NCBI GenBank assembly: GCA_018435665.1
Contig: JAHDND010000013.1
Location: forward strand, 20,183 to 84,182
Origin: Candidatus Thiosymbion sp.
GTDB taxonomy: Bacteria; Pseudomonadota; Gammaproteobacteria; Chromatiales; Chromatiaceae
Direction of reading: 5' to 3'
DNA length: 64,000 nucleotides
Shown here piece after piece: positions 26,084 through 34,343 of this stretch. A program made the translations under genes and the position numbers. The notes below the pieces were generated by a model. That model ran no database searches. It had not been told where the DNA came from and saw only the letters and a list, made by a program, of their open reading frames with translations. Position 1 is the first letter of the stretch, and every line of letters starts with the position of its first letter.

Positions 26084-26458
26084 TCACCGCCCGGGCACTT
26101 GATCGAGTTGCGCGAAGATACACGTCAGGGCGTCCTGGTTGTCGCCAGGAAGGAAGGTATTAAGGTTGGAGGCGTAACCCTGGCGATCGACGCGCCCGAA
26201 ATAGAGCTTGGAGGTCTGGTCGATGAAATAGATGTTCGCGTCGCCGGTCTCGACCTGGACCAGATAGTTCAGGGGCTGCCGGCCAAGCTCCCGCTTGCCG
26301 CAGGCCTTGACGAGTTGGTCAACGAAGGCGTCATCACCCGGGTCCTCGATCAGGGAGTCGGGCGCGACCAGGGAGCCGCCACAACCGGACAGGGCCAGCA
26401 GGGCCAAGAGGGTCAGTGGGGCCAGGACCGCGGCCAGGGTGCCGTTCAGGGGGGACAT
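26084..26458 (-). CDS. Small lipoprotein, unknown function
   Basis: A protein of about 124 residues with lipobox LALSGC. The chosen start is ATG 26458, with GGAG 11 bases upstream; ATG 26497 would add 13 residues and start at the edge of a dispersed repeat copy. The mature part (YLVQVETGDANIYFIDQTSK, LYFGRVDRQGYASNL, DALTCIFAQLDQVPG) is not a family I recognise. It lies 28 bases upstream of the P-loop kinase gene and points the same way, so it may be the first gene of that operon. The frame's extension to 26659 runs through the repeat and is not credible as coding. Confidence 0.65.
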   Translation of the reverse strand: MSPLNGTLAAVLAPLTLLALLALSGCGGSLVAPDSLIEDPGDDAFVDQLVKACGKRELGRQPLNYLVQVETGDANIYFIDQTSKLYFGRVDRQGYASNLNTFLPGDNQDALTCIFAQLDQVPGR

Positions 26459-26499
26459 GCCAGGGTGATCTCCGCGCGGATTGATGTTGGGCGTCATTC

Positions 26500-26568
26500 T
26501 ATAGTCTTCGCACATCAGTTTTCGGTTTTTCCGGGTCGATGACGAAAACTGAAATGCTCTGGGTATAG
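26500..26568. repeat. Dispersed palindromic repeat, copy c (both arms)
   Basis: A near-complete 69-bp copy. The left arm runs from TATAGTCTTCGCACATCAG into TTTTCGG, the centre is CCGGGTCGATG, and the right arm CGAAAACTGAAATGC ends in TATA. The centre is shared exactly with the copy at 44052. It lies directly upstream of the small lipoprotein gene and may provide its promoter or 5' leader. Confidence 0.8.
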
Positions 26569-26692
26569 CAATCCCTGGCGTCGGGAGGGCTGGCATTCCG
26601 GGCGCGGCGGGCCTAATCTTGCCGCCGCGCCCGCGCATCCTGGCTGCCGGGACGTCCACCCCCGCGTGCCTTCGCTGTCAACCGGTGCCCCC

Positions 26693-27133
26693 ATGTCCAA
26701 CCTGGTCAAACTGCTCTACGATATGGCCGCCCTCAAGGCCGATTATCAGCAAGTGCATGACGAACTCTTCGGCCTTTCCGCGCGGCGGTTGCTGTTCCTG
26801 CTGCGCCCAAGGGCACGCCAAGCGGTGGAGGGCCGCATCGGCCTCCTGATCAGCCGCCTGGATGCGCTTCGGGAGGATTTGCGGCGCCTGACCGCCGAGG
26901 ATCTCGCCATCCGCCGGGGCCAGGAATTGCGCCAGGCCCTGGAGGATTTCGCCCTGGCCCTGGGGGAGACCCTCAGCCAGTTGGAAGCGTTGCGCCTCGC
27001 CCGCGCCACCTCCAGCCCCATTCCGGGGCCGACACCAGGCACGGGCCGGAGCCCCCTCGCCGCCTATGACGACGCCCTGCAACACCAACGACAATTAGGG
27101 GCGCACCTGAACGACCTGATCGTCGACCTCTAA
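26693..27133 (+). CDS. Coiled-coil protein of unknown function
   Basis: A 146-residue, mostly helical protein with no signal peptide or membrane segment. Leu/Arg-rich heptads (VEGRIGLLISRLDALREDLR, then LRQALEDFALALGETLSQLE) predict a coiled coil through residues 15-110. A short Pro/Gly-rich bend (SSPIPGPTPGTG) separates a final helix. I do not recognise the family. ATG 26693 is preferred; an earlier in-frame codon at 26666 lacks support. It stands alone between two copies of the dispersed repeat (26500 and 27141), which is unusual for such a small gene. Confidence 0.6.
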   Translation: MSNLVKLLYDMAALKADYQQVHDELFGLSARRLLFLLRPRARQAVEGRIGLLISRLDALREDLRRLTAEDLAIRRGQELRQALEDFALALGETLSQLEALRLARATSSPIPGPTPGTGRSPLAAYDDALQHQRQLGAHLNDLIVDL

Positions 27134-27140
27134 TCGGGGC

Positions 27141-27210
27141 GTATTCAGGTTGTCCCCCGCCAGACACCCCCGGCCTGGCGAAACCGTCAATTGGTGGGCG
27201 ATGACTATAC
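27141..27210. repeat. Dispersed palindromic repeat, copy d
   Basis: Right-end type: CCCCCGCCAGACACCCCCG (27153-27171), then a CGCCAG/CTGGCG hairpin and an arm reading CCGTCAATTGGTGGGCGATG that ends in ACTATA. The arm is almost the reverse complement of the left arm of the copy at 44052. It lies between the coiled-coil gene and the isoaspartate methyltransferase. Confidence 0.75.
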
Positions 27211-27341
27211 TTCAGTCAGGACCCTGACTGCCTCCCGGCCCCCACCACCGCCGGCGGTTGTCCCCAACCTTCGCGGTCCGGGCCCGTTTCCCAGGCTCTC
27301 GCTCTGGTCCGGGAGCATCCCCTCCCGAGGAGGTTGCCACC

Positions 27342-28073
27342 ATGTCGCGCCACTTCCTGCTGCCCGCCCTGCTGTGCCTGGTCATGGCGCAGTCCCCATT
27401 CGCGGATGAGTTCAGCCGCCAGCGGGAGCAGCTGATGACGGCGATTGCCGACCTGGCCACGGAAACGGCCGCTGAAACCGGCCGCCCCGCCTTTTCCGCC
27501 GCCGTCATGGCCGCCCTAACCCAGGTGCCGCGCCACCGCTTCGTGCCCCTGGACCAGGTCCCTTACGCCTACGAGAACCGGCCCCTGGCCATCGGTCATG
27601 GCCAGACCATCTCCCAGCCCTACATCGTGGCCCTGATGACCGACCTCATCGACCCGCGGCCCGACCAGACCGTCCTGGAGATCGGCACCGGCTCCGGCTA
27701 TCAGGCGGCGGTGCTGGCGGAACTGGTCGCCCAGGTCTACAGCATCGAGATCATCGCGCCCCTGGCCGAGGAAGCCGCCGCGCGGCTCAAGGCACTCGGC
27801 TACCCCAACCTCCAGACCCGCGTCGGTGACGGCTATTACGGCTGGGAGGAGGCCGGTCCCTTCGATGCCATCCTCGTCACCGCCGCCGCCAGCCATGTCC
27901 CGCCACCCCTAATCCGCCAGCTCAAACCCGGTGGGCGGCTGGTCATCCCCGTCGGCACCCACTTCATGGCTCAGTACCTGCTGCTGGTGGAAAAGACGGC
28001 GGACGGCCAGGTCAGCAGTCGCCAGATCCTCCCCGTCAGCTTCGTGCCCCTGACCGGCGGCGGGAAGGACTGA
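27342..28073 (+). CDS. pcm: Protein-L-isoaspartate O-methyltransferase, apparently exported
   Basis: A 243-residue PIMT: PRHRFVP, YAYENRPLAIGHGQTISQP (substrate and active-site region), SAM motif LEIGTGSGYQAAVLAEL, RVGDGYYGW and PGGRLVIPVGT are all present. It repairs L-isoaspartyl damage by methylating the abnormal side chain. The N-terminus MSRHFLLPALLCLVMAQSP reads as a cleavable signal peptide ending near FADE, unlike cytosolic E. coli Pcm. Periplasmic or secreted PIMTs exist in some proteobacteria. GAGGAGG nine bases before ATG 27342 fixes the start, so the signal peptide is not an artefact of a long frame. SAM supply outside the cytoplasm would be an open question. Confidence 0.88.
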   Translation: MSRHFLLPALLCLVMAQSPFADEFSRQREQLMTAIADLATETAAETGRPAFSAAVMAALTQVPRHRFVPLDQVPYAYENRPLAIGHGQTISQPYIVALMTDLIDPRPDQTVLEIGTGSGYQAAVLAELVAQVYSIEIIAPLAEEAAARLKALGYPNLQTRVGDGYYGWEEAGPFDAILVTAAASHVPPPLIRQLKPGGRLVIPVGTHFMAQYLLLVEKTADGQVSSRQILPVSFVPLTGGGKD

Positions 28074-28100
28074 ACGCCACCCTGATCCCACTCCCGCGCC

Positions 28101-30875
28101 ATGGTCGCCCAGCGTCCGCCCTACGCCGCCATCTTCCTGCTCTCGGCCGCGGTCCTAAGCTACGAGATCCTGCTGATGCGGATCTTCTCGCTCATCCAGT
28201 GGCACCACTTCGCCTACATGATGATCAGCGTCGCCCTGCTCGGTTACGGGGCGGCCGGGGCCCTGGTCACCCTGGCCCAGAAACCCCTCACGGCGCGTTT
28301 CGCCCGCGTCTTCGCCACCGCCGCCGGGCTCTTCGGGGTGACCGCCCTGCTGGCCGTCCTCGCCGCCCAGCGGGTCGGCTTCAATGCCCTGGAGATCCTT
28401 TGGGACCCCCGCCAACTGGGCCGGCTGGGGTTGATCTATGGCCTGCTGATCGTCCCCTTCCTATGCGCCGCCACCGCCCTCTGCCTGAGCTTCACCCGCT
28501 TCCCGGACCAGATCCCGCGCCTCTATGCCGCCGATATCCTCGGCGCCGCCACTGGCGGGCTCGGCGCCATCGGCCTGTTGCTACTCCTGCCTCCGGCCAC
28601 CGCCCTGCGGGCCAGCGCGGCCCTGGGGCTGATCGCCGGGGCCCTGGTCACCTGGCGGCCCGGCCGGCGCGCCGTCGCCATGGCCCTGGGACTGGTGGCC
28701 GGTGCCCTCCTCGCCCTGCCCCCGGCCTGGACCAGCCTCCAGCCCTCCCCCTACAAGGAGCTGGACCAGACCCTGCGGATCACCCGCACCCGGGTGCTGG
28801 CCGAGGTCTCCAGCCCTCTGGGGGTGGTCACGGCCGTGGAAAGCCCCCAGGTGCCCTTTCGTCACGCCCCGGGCCTGAGCCTGCTGGCGACCCGTGAACC
28901 GCCGCCCCAGATCGCCCTCTTCACCGACGGGGACGGGTTTACCACCATCAACCGCTTCGACGGCCACTGGGCCGCCCAGAGCTATCTGGACTTCCTTACC
29001 TCCGCCCTGCCCTACCACCTGCTCCAAAAGCCCTCCGCGCTAGTGCTGGGCGCGGGGGGTGGCGCCGATATCCTCCAGGCCCTGGCCCTGGGGGCGCGGA
29101 CGGTGGATGCCGTGGAGTTGAATCCCCAGGTGGTGACCCTGGTGCAACAGACCTTCGGCGACTTTTCCGGTCGGCCCTACAGCCTGCCCGGGGTGCGCCC
29201 GCACCTGGCCGAGGCCCGGGGGTTCGTCGCTAGCCACGACCAGCGTTTCGACCTCATCCAGGTCGCCCTGCTCGACGCCTTTTCCACCGCCGCCGCCGGG
29301 CTGCACGGCCTGGCGGAGACCTATCTCTACACGGTGGAGGCCCTGGGGACCTATCTGGACCACCTGACCCCCGGTGGCCTGCTCGCCATCACCCGCTGGG
29401 TAACCCTGCCCCCGCGGGATCCCCTCAAACTCTTCGCCACCGCGGTGGCGGCCTTGGAGGCCCGGGGCATCCCCGATCCCGGCGCGCACCTGGTGATGAT
29501 CCGGGGCTGGAAGACGGCGACCCTGCTGGTCAAGACCGCCCCCTTCACCCCAGCGGAACTGGACGCGGTCACCGCCTTCCGCGAGGCCCGGGGCTTTGAC
29601 GCCGTCTGGCAGCCCGGCATGGACCCGGGGTGGGCCAACCGCTTCAACCGCCTCGACCGGCCCTGGTTTTATGAGGGCGCGACGGCCCTGCTGTCCGCGG
29701 ACCGCCAGGACTTCCTCGACCGCTACAAGTTTCGCCTCACCCCGGCCAGCGACGACCAGCCCTATTTCTTCCACTTCTTCCGCTGGGAGAGCCTGAGGGA
29801 AATCCTCGCCCTCAAGGCCCGGGGGGGCCTCTCGCTCCTGGAGTGGGGTTATCCGGTCCTGGTCGCCACCCTGGCCCAGGCCCTGGTCTTCGGGGCACTC
29901 CTGACCCTCCTGCCCCTGGGGCTCTTTCTGCGGTGGAGCGGAGTTGCACCAGCGCCTGGGGATCAGCGCGAGGGTCAGAATCGGGATCGGGATCGGGCAC
30001 TTGAACGCGCTGCCAACTTTCAGCCGGAACCGGCGGGCCCGCTGGGGACTCAGCCTCTGCACGGGCAGAGGCTGAGGGATGAGCCGGGGCAGGGACGGCA
30101 GGGCCAGGGCCTGAGTCAAGTCCAGGACCGGCCTGCCGCAGGCCCTGGCCGCGGGCAAGTCCCCGGCGCCGGCCAGGTCCTGATCTATTTCACCGCCCTG
30201 GGCCTGGCCTTCATGCTGGTGGAGATCGCCTTCATCCAGAAGTTCATCCTCTTCCTCAGCCACCCCGTCTACGCCGTATCCCTGGTCCTCACCGCCTTCC
30301 TCTTCTTTGCCGGCCTGGGTAGCCGCCTCTCCGCCCGGATGCATGCCAGCGGCCAAGGGTGCCGGGGCACGCGGCGTGCGGCCCTGGTCATCGCCGCGCT
30401 GGCGGTCACCTACGCCGTCACCCTGTCGGCACTCTTCCAGCCCCTGCTGGGGCTGGCGACCACCGCCAAGATGGCACTGGCCGTGCTGATCATCGCCCCC
30501 CTGGCCCTGGCCATGGGCATGCCCTTCCCCCTGGGCCTGGCCAGCCTTGGCGATCGCCGCCCGGCCCTGGTGCCCTGGGCCTGGGCGGTGAACGGCTTTG
30601 CCTCGGTGGTGGCGGCGGTCCTGGCCACGGTGCTGGCCATCCACTGGGGATTCACGGCGGTGGTGGTCCTGGCCGCCGCCCTGTATCTGCTCGCCGCGGC
30701 GACCTTTCCCGGCGGCATGCCCGATCGACCGCTTGGACCATGCCAGCCCAGCTACTTCACCCCGAAGACCTCGGCGCAGCGGGACAGGCTCAAGCCGGCG
30801 CCATCGGTATCCTGTGTCACGCGCAGCGCCGTGATGGTGCCCTGGGGATTCACGGTGATCTGCGCCTCGCAGTAG
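28101..30875 (+). CDS. Spermidine-synthase-like polytopic membrane protein with insertion
   Basis: A 924-residue protein. The N-terminal part has about six to seven transmembrane helices (YAAIFLLSAAVLSYEILLMR onwards). The middle is a spermidine-synthase/methyltransferase fold with LVLGAGGGADILQALALGA near residue 313 and AVELNPQVVTLV. The C-terminal part has further helices from about residue 690 (LIYFTALGLAFMLVEIAFIQ). Between residues about 613 and 690 lies a Gln/Gly/Arg-rich stretch with a 12-bp hairpin (30049-30076) that looks inserted. The last 41 codons run antisense through the convergent lipoprotein gene, so the normal stop may be lost. The substrate is unknown; the family is widespread and poorly characterised. 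Confidence 0.75.
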   Translation: MVAQRPPYAAIFLLSAAVLSYEILLMRIFSLIQWHHFAYMMISVALLGYGAAGALVTLAQKPLTARFARVFATAAGLFGVTALLAVLAAQRVGFNALEILWDPRQLGRLGLIYGLLIVPFLCAATALCLSFTRFPDQIPRLYAADILGAATGGLGAIGLLLLLPPATALRASAALGLIAGALVTWRPGRRAVAMALGLVAGALLALPPAWTSLQPSPYKELDQTLRITRTRVLAEVSSPLGVVTAVESPQVPFRHAPGLSLLATREPPPQIALFTDGDGFTTINRFDGHWAAQSYLDFLTSALPYHLLQKPSALVLGAGGGADILQALALGARTVDAVELNPQVVTLVQQTFGDFSGRPYSLPGVRPHLAEARGFVASHDQRFDLIQVALLDAFSTAAAGLHGLAETYLYTVEALGTYLDHLTPGGLLAITRWVTLPPRDPLKLFATAVAALEARGIPDPGAHLVMIRGWKTATLLVKTAPFTPAELDAVTAFREARGFDAVWQPGMDPGWANRFNRLDRPWFYEGATALLSADRQDFLDRYKFRLTPASDDQPYFFHFFRWESLREILALKARGGLSLLEWGYPVLVATLAQALVFGALLTLLPLGLFLRWSGVAPAPGDQREGQNRDRDRALERAANFQPEPAGPLGTQPLHGQRLRDEPGQGRQGQGLSQVQDRPAAGPGRGQVPGAGQVLIYFTALGLAFMLVEIAFIQKFILFLSHPVYAVSLVLTAFLFFAGLGSRLSARMHASGQGCRGTRRAALVIAALAVTYAVTLSALFQPLLGLATTAKMALAVLIIAPLALAMGMPFPLGLASLGDRRPALVPWAWAVNGFASVVAAVLATVLAIHWGFTAVVVLAAALYLLAAATFPGGMPDRPLGPCQPSYFTPKTSAQRDRLKPAPSVSCVTRSAVMVPWGFTVICASQ
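30049..30076. repeat. Perfect 12-bp hairpin inside membrane protein gene
   Basis: CTCAGCCTCTGC (30049-30060), loop ACGG, GCAGAGGCTGAG (30065-30076). It lies in the Gln/Gly/Arg-rich segment of the spermidine-synthase-like gene. It resembles a palindromic intergenic element that has been captured in frame. Confidence 0.75.
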
Positions 30876-31276
30876 AGGGCGACATCCCGCGGCGGCGACA
30901 CCATCACCTGCTGGGGGAGGCTGACGCCCGCGCTGAAGCTTTTGGTCTTGGTTTCGGTGACCGTCTGGCCGGGCGCGGGATACGAGACGTGCGTCGTGGT
31001 CTTGGTCGTGGTGTTGCCCACCCCCGCCGACGGGGGGGTGATGGACTGGTACTGGGCCGGAACATGGTGCACGGCTTGACCGCCACGCCAGGTATAGAGG
31101 GTATTGCCGTTGTGCAAGGGGAAGGATGACTGGGGCGCGCCATAAGCGCTGAAGAAGGTATCGCTGGACTGACCGATGAAGCGCGAGGCCATGGCCCGCT
31201 CCGCCTCCTGGGTGGTGACGCAGCCGGCCGTGAGGGCCAGCGCGGCCAAGGCGGAGATAACCTTGCTCGAAGACAT
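30752..31276 (-). CDS. Lipoprotein of unknown function
   Basis: A 174-residue lipoprotein with lipobox LTAGC and GGGAG upstream of the start. The mature N-terminus (MASRFIGQSSDTFFSAYGAP, then LYTWRGGQAV) resembles small outer-membrane lipoproteins of the SmpA/OmlA-like size class. The C-terminus has a CEAQITVNPQGTITALRV strand segment and a paired Cys (CAEVFG) that could form a disulfide. The function is not assigned. Its 3' end overlaps the convergent spermidine-synthase-like gene by 124 bases. Confidence 0.75.
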   Translation of the reverse strand: MSSSKVISALAALALTAGCVTTQEAERAMASRFIGQSSDTFFSAYGAPQSSFPLHNGNTLYTWRGGQAVHHVPAQYQSITPPSAGVGNTTTKTTTHVSYPAPGQTVTETKTKSFSAGVSLPQQVMVSPPRDVALYCEAQITVNPQGTITALRVTQDTDGAGLSLSRCAEVFGVK

Positions 31277-31485
31277 GATGCGACTCCCATGATGAGGTGT
31301 TGAGCCCCGGGCGATAACGCCCCTTGGGCGGGGCGCGAAGGCAGGCGGGGACCTGCTTCTGACAGGCGTGGACTAGAATAAAGGCAAAGCCCAGGCTTGT
31401 TGAGGGGATGCCTGGCATCCAGCGGACGGAGGCGGTTGTCGGTTTACCCATTCTTCAGACCGCGATCACTGCTGAGAGGACCAAG

Positions 31486-32145
31486 GTGACCCACTTCATC
31501 CCGCGATTGCAGCCCCGTCCGGTGGCGCGATGCCCCGGCCTCCTCAAGGTCAAAGGGGTTAGCCGCTGGCCCGGCATGCTGATGGCGGCCCTCTGCCTGG
31601 CCCTCAGCAGCCAGACGGCCGGCGCCGGCGAGCCGTGGACGGCGCCCCTGGCGGGGGGCGGACAGCTACAGGTCGACCCCCGCACCCATCAACCCCTTAT
31701 CAGCCGTGGCGGCCAGCAGACACAACTCTGGGACGGCGTCCACCGCCTGCAAGACGGTTCCGTCATCCTGGTGCAGGAAGGTCGCGTGGTGCCGCGGCAG
31801 GATATGCTCAACCCGCCATCGACGACGGAGGAAGCGGACGATGCTGGCCCCACGGCCACCCCTGCAACCCCTGCCAGCCCCATCACCCCAGCCACTTCCT
31901 CGCACACCGGTCCCCTGGCGGGGACGCCGCCCTGCGAGCAGTTGGTCGAGAAGGTCTGTGGCCAGGAGATCGTGTGCTGGAGCAAGCCGGCCTGCGCGGC
32001 CGCCCGCCAGTTACGTGCCATGGATCATGAGGAACTGCTCACCGGCGCCAATCCGGGCCAAGGCACCCAGACCGGCACCCAATGTCTCGAGGCCCTGAAG
32101 AACGGCTATTTTTCACCCTGTGCCTCCCAACCCTCGCCACCTTGA
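31486..32145 (+). CDS. Exported Cys-rich small protein, unknown
   Basis: A 219-residue protein from GTG 31486, chosen for GAGG six bases upstream; an earlier codon at 31408 has no ribosome site. A hydrophobic segment PGMLMAALCLALSSQTAGAG (about residues 30-50) looks like a signal peptide, though the preceding head is long. A beta-rich part follows (GGQLQVDPRTHQPLISRGGQ, LQDGSVILVQEGRVVPRQD), then a Thr/Pro/Ala linker and a Cys-rich tail (PPCEQLVEKVCGQEIVCWSK, ACAAARQL, QCLEAL) with about seven Cys. I do not recognise it; the Cys pattern suggests disulfides in the periplasm. Confidence 0.65.
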   Translation: MTHFIPRLQPRPVARCPGLLKVKGVSRWPGMLMAALCLALSSQTAGAGEPWTAPLAGGGQLQVDPRTHQPLISRGGQQTQLWDGVHRLQDGSVILVQEGRVVPRQDMLNPPSTTEEADDAGPTATPATPASPITPATSSHTGPLAGTPPCEQLVEKVCGQEIVCWSKPACAAARQLRAMDHEELLTGANPGQGTQTGTQCLEALKNGYFSPCASQPSPP

Positions 32146-32184
32146 GTTGAGGATTCCATCACCGTTCCTCTCAGGTGTCATAGC

Positions 32185-32223
32185 CATTACCCATCAGGTT
32201 TCGGTTAACCCGGCTCGGGTAAC
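32185..32223. repeat. Dispersed palindromic repeat, half copy e
   Basis: One arm only: CATTACCCATCAGGTTTCGG (32185-32204), close to the left arm of the copy at 44052. GTTAACCCGGCTCGGGTAAC follows as a small imperfect hairpin. It lies between convergent genes. Confidence 0.5.
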
Positions 32224-32252
32224 ATCCGCGTCTCGTCCCTGGTCCCTGGTCC

Positions 32253-33422
32253 TCAGGCCAAGGTCTGGTCGATCCGCCAATCACCCGGGCCGAAGTGCAG
32301 GCTGGCGAGAGCCCCGTTGATCAGCATGAGTTGCGGGGGCAGATGGCCGATGTCGAGGTCGTAGAGGACGGGGATGTCCAGATCACCCAGGGCATTGAGC
32401 AGGGCATCGCGCTGAGAGAAGCCCGCGACGGCCGTCGCGGCCGTGCGACCGATGAGGACGGCATTGGCGACATCGAACCAGCCGGCCAGGCGCAGGTGGT
32501 GCAAGGCCCGGCAATACTGGGCGGTATTGTAGTCGCAGTTGTCGAGATAAAGCAGCAGGCCCTCATGGGCGTAGAGGCTGGCGAAGCGCCGGAGATCCCC
32601 GTAGGCCGAGCCGGCCAGCATGCCGATCACGTCCAGGGTGCCGCCGATCAGCCGCCCGCTGACCTCCAGACGGTAGGCCGGCTGCTGCTCATGACCCAGG
32701 CATTGCCAGCGGACGGGGGCGGTGCGGTCGAAGTGGGTGATGTCCGGGGGGAGTTGCGCCCAATCACTGTCATGGGGCTGATAGAGGTCCGCGGCCCGCT
32801 GGGAAAAGGTCGCCCCCGGCGCCAGGGTCACCACCTCCTGCCAATGGGCCAGCCCGGGGGCCGTGGGGTTGACGGGGCACTCCCAGAGATTGGTGCCGGA
32901 CAGGGTGGCGATGCCGGTCAAGAGGGTATAGGGGAGCATGAAGGTGCTCAGATCCGAATAGCCAAGGACCCACTTGGGCGGGGCCTCGGCCAGGGCCGCG
33001 AAGTCCAGCCAGGGCAGGAGGTCGATCAGGAGTTCCCCGCCATCGGGGGGAAAGACCGCGGCGATGGCGGGGTCGAACAGCATGCCTTGCAGCTCCGCCG
33101 CCCGTTCCGCCGCCGGGGCGCTGAGGAGGCCCTCACCCCAGAGGCAGCGCCCCTCCCGGTAGCGATAACCCAGGGCGTTGAGAGTCTCGTAGGCACAGTC
33201 CATGCGTGGCCTGAGCGCCGCCTTGACCCCAGCCGAGGGGGAGGTGATACCCAGCAGATCGCCCTCCTGGAGGGGGGGCGGGAAGCGGATCGGCTTGGCC
33301 GTCATCGCCTGGGACTGGGCGCCACAGGCCGCCAGTCCGACGCCCAGACCGACGGCGCCGGTGGCGCCACCCAGGGTGGTCAACCCCGCCAGGTGCAGAA
33401 AATGGCGTCTATCCACTTTCAC
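32253..33422 (-). CDS. LD-carboxypeptidase (peptidase S66), Tat-type signal
   Basis: A 389-residue S66 family peptidase. The N-terminus DRRHFLHLAGLTTLGGATG fits a twin-arginine signal, and a Cys in GLAACGAQS might allow lipidation. The S66 core is visible: GDLLGITSPSAGVKAA, FPPDGGELLIDLLPWLDF, the nucleophile in GYSDLSTFMLPY, then GGTLDVIGMLAGSAY and LLLYLDNCDYNT. Family members are cytoplasmic LD-carboxypeptidases in peptidoglycan recycling (LdcA) or MccF-type peptidases for microcin C. A Tat-exported form acting in the periplasm is less usual. It stands alone downstream of the pot operon. The exact substrate is uncertain. Confidence 0.87.
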   Translation of the reverse strand: MKVDRRHFLHLAGLTTLGGATGAVGLGVGLAACGAQSQAMTAKPIRFPPPLQEGDLLGITSPSAGVKAALRPRMDCAYETLNALGYRYREGRCLWGEGLLSAPAAERAAELQGMLFDPAIAAVFPPDGGELLIDLLPWLDFAALAEAPPKWVLGYSDLSTFMLPYTLLTGIATLSGTNLWECPVNPTAPGLAHWQEVVTLAPGATFSQRAADLYQPHDSDWAQLPPDITHFDRTAPVRWQCLGHEQQPAYRLEVSGRLIGGTLDVIGMLAGSAYGDLRRFASLYAHEGLLLYLDNCDYNTAQYCRALHHLRLAGWFDVANAVLIGRTAATAVAGFSQRDALLNALGDLDIPVLYDLDIGHLPPQLMLINGALASLHFGPGDWRIDQTLA

Positions 33423-33545
33423 CGCCTCTGAGACGCTTGCGAAAAATTCCGTTTCTGGTCAGTCAAAGACGTGCTATTCCTTTGTAATTCAAATGCCAAG
33501 AAGCCTGATCAGAAGTTTTTTCACAGCCTCTGAGGCCACCTCACA

Positions 33546-34343
33546 TCAATCTCTCTTCCTCGCCAGGGCCAGGCCGGCGATGATCACCGCCAGGGAGACG
33601 AAGAGCAGGATCAGGGAGGCCAGGGCATTGATCTGGGGCGAGACGCCCAGGCGGACGCTGGAATAGACCACCATGGGCAGGGTGGTGGAGGCGGGACCGG
33701 CGACGAAGCTGGCGATGACCAGGTCGTCCAGGGACAGGGTGAAGGCCAGCAGCCAGGCGGAGAGCAGGGCCGGGGCGATGAGGGGCAGGGTGATGCGCAG
33801 GTAGACCACGAGGGGCCGGGCGCCCAGGTCCATGGCCGCCTCCTCCAGGGAGCGGTCCATCTGCGCCAGGCGGGCGCGGATGACCACGGTGGCATAGGCC
33901 ATGCTGAAGGTGATGTGGGCGATGGTGATGGTGGTGAAGCCGCGACCGTCTGGCCAGCCGATGCCGTGCTGCATGGCGACGAACAGCAGCAGCAGGGACA
34001 GACCGACGATGACCTCAGGCATGACCAGGGGGGCGGTGAGCAACAACTCGAAGCCCCCGCGACCCCGGAACCGCCCCCCCCGGACCAGGGCCATGGCCGC
34101 CAGGGTGCCGAGGACCGTGGCCAGGGTGGCGTTGACCGTGGCGATACGGATGCTGAGCCAGGCGGCATCGAGGATCTGGGTATTATTCAGGAGTTCGCCA
34201 TACCAGTGGGTGGAGAAACCGCCCCAGACGGTCACCAGGCGCGAGGCGTTGAAGGAGTAGACGACCAGCAGCAGCACCGGCACGTAGAGGAAGGCGTAGC
34301 CAAAGGCCAGCAGGCTGTAGAGTGGCCAGCGCCGGCGCTTCAT
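33546..34343 (-). CDS. potI: Polyamine ABC transporter permease PotI/PotC type
   Basis: A 265-residue permease with six predicted membrane helices (first YSLLAFGYAFLYVPVLLLVV) and the EAA loop EEAAMDLGARPLVVYLRITLP that contacts the ATPase. It pairs with PotH to form the membrane channel for putrescine or spermidine uptake. ATG 34343 is fixed by AGGAGG upstream and an ATGA overlap with potH; the much longer open frame to 35237 is antisense-like read-through. It is the last gene of potF-potG-potH-potI. Confidence 0.93.
   Translation of the reverse strand: MKRRRWPLYSLLAFGYAFLYVPVLLLVVYSFNASRLVTVWGGFSTHWYGELLNNTQILDAAWLSIRIATVNATLATVLGTLAAMALVRGGRFRGRGGFELLLTAPLVMPEVIVGLSLLLLFVAMQHGIGWPDGRGFTTITIAHITFSMAYATVVIRARLAQMDRSLEEAAMDLGARPLVVYLRITLPLIAPALLSAWLLAFTLSLDDLVIASFVAGPASTTLPMVVYSSVRLGVSPQINALASLILLFVSLAVIIAGLALARKRD

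Noticed and set aside
29040..31451. 803-residue open frame on the minus strand
   Set aside because: It is antisense to the membrane protein and to the repeat-rich insert, has Gly/Gln/Arg/Pro-heavy content with no domains, and crosses a real lipoprotein gene in another frame.
33500..33545. T-run with CTGATCAG palindrome downstream of potI as a terminator
   Set aside because: The T-run is on the wrong side of the GC-rich stem for the pot operon, and the stem for the other strand is weak.
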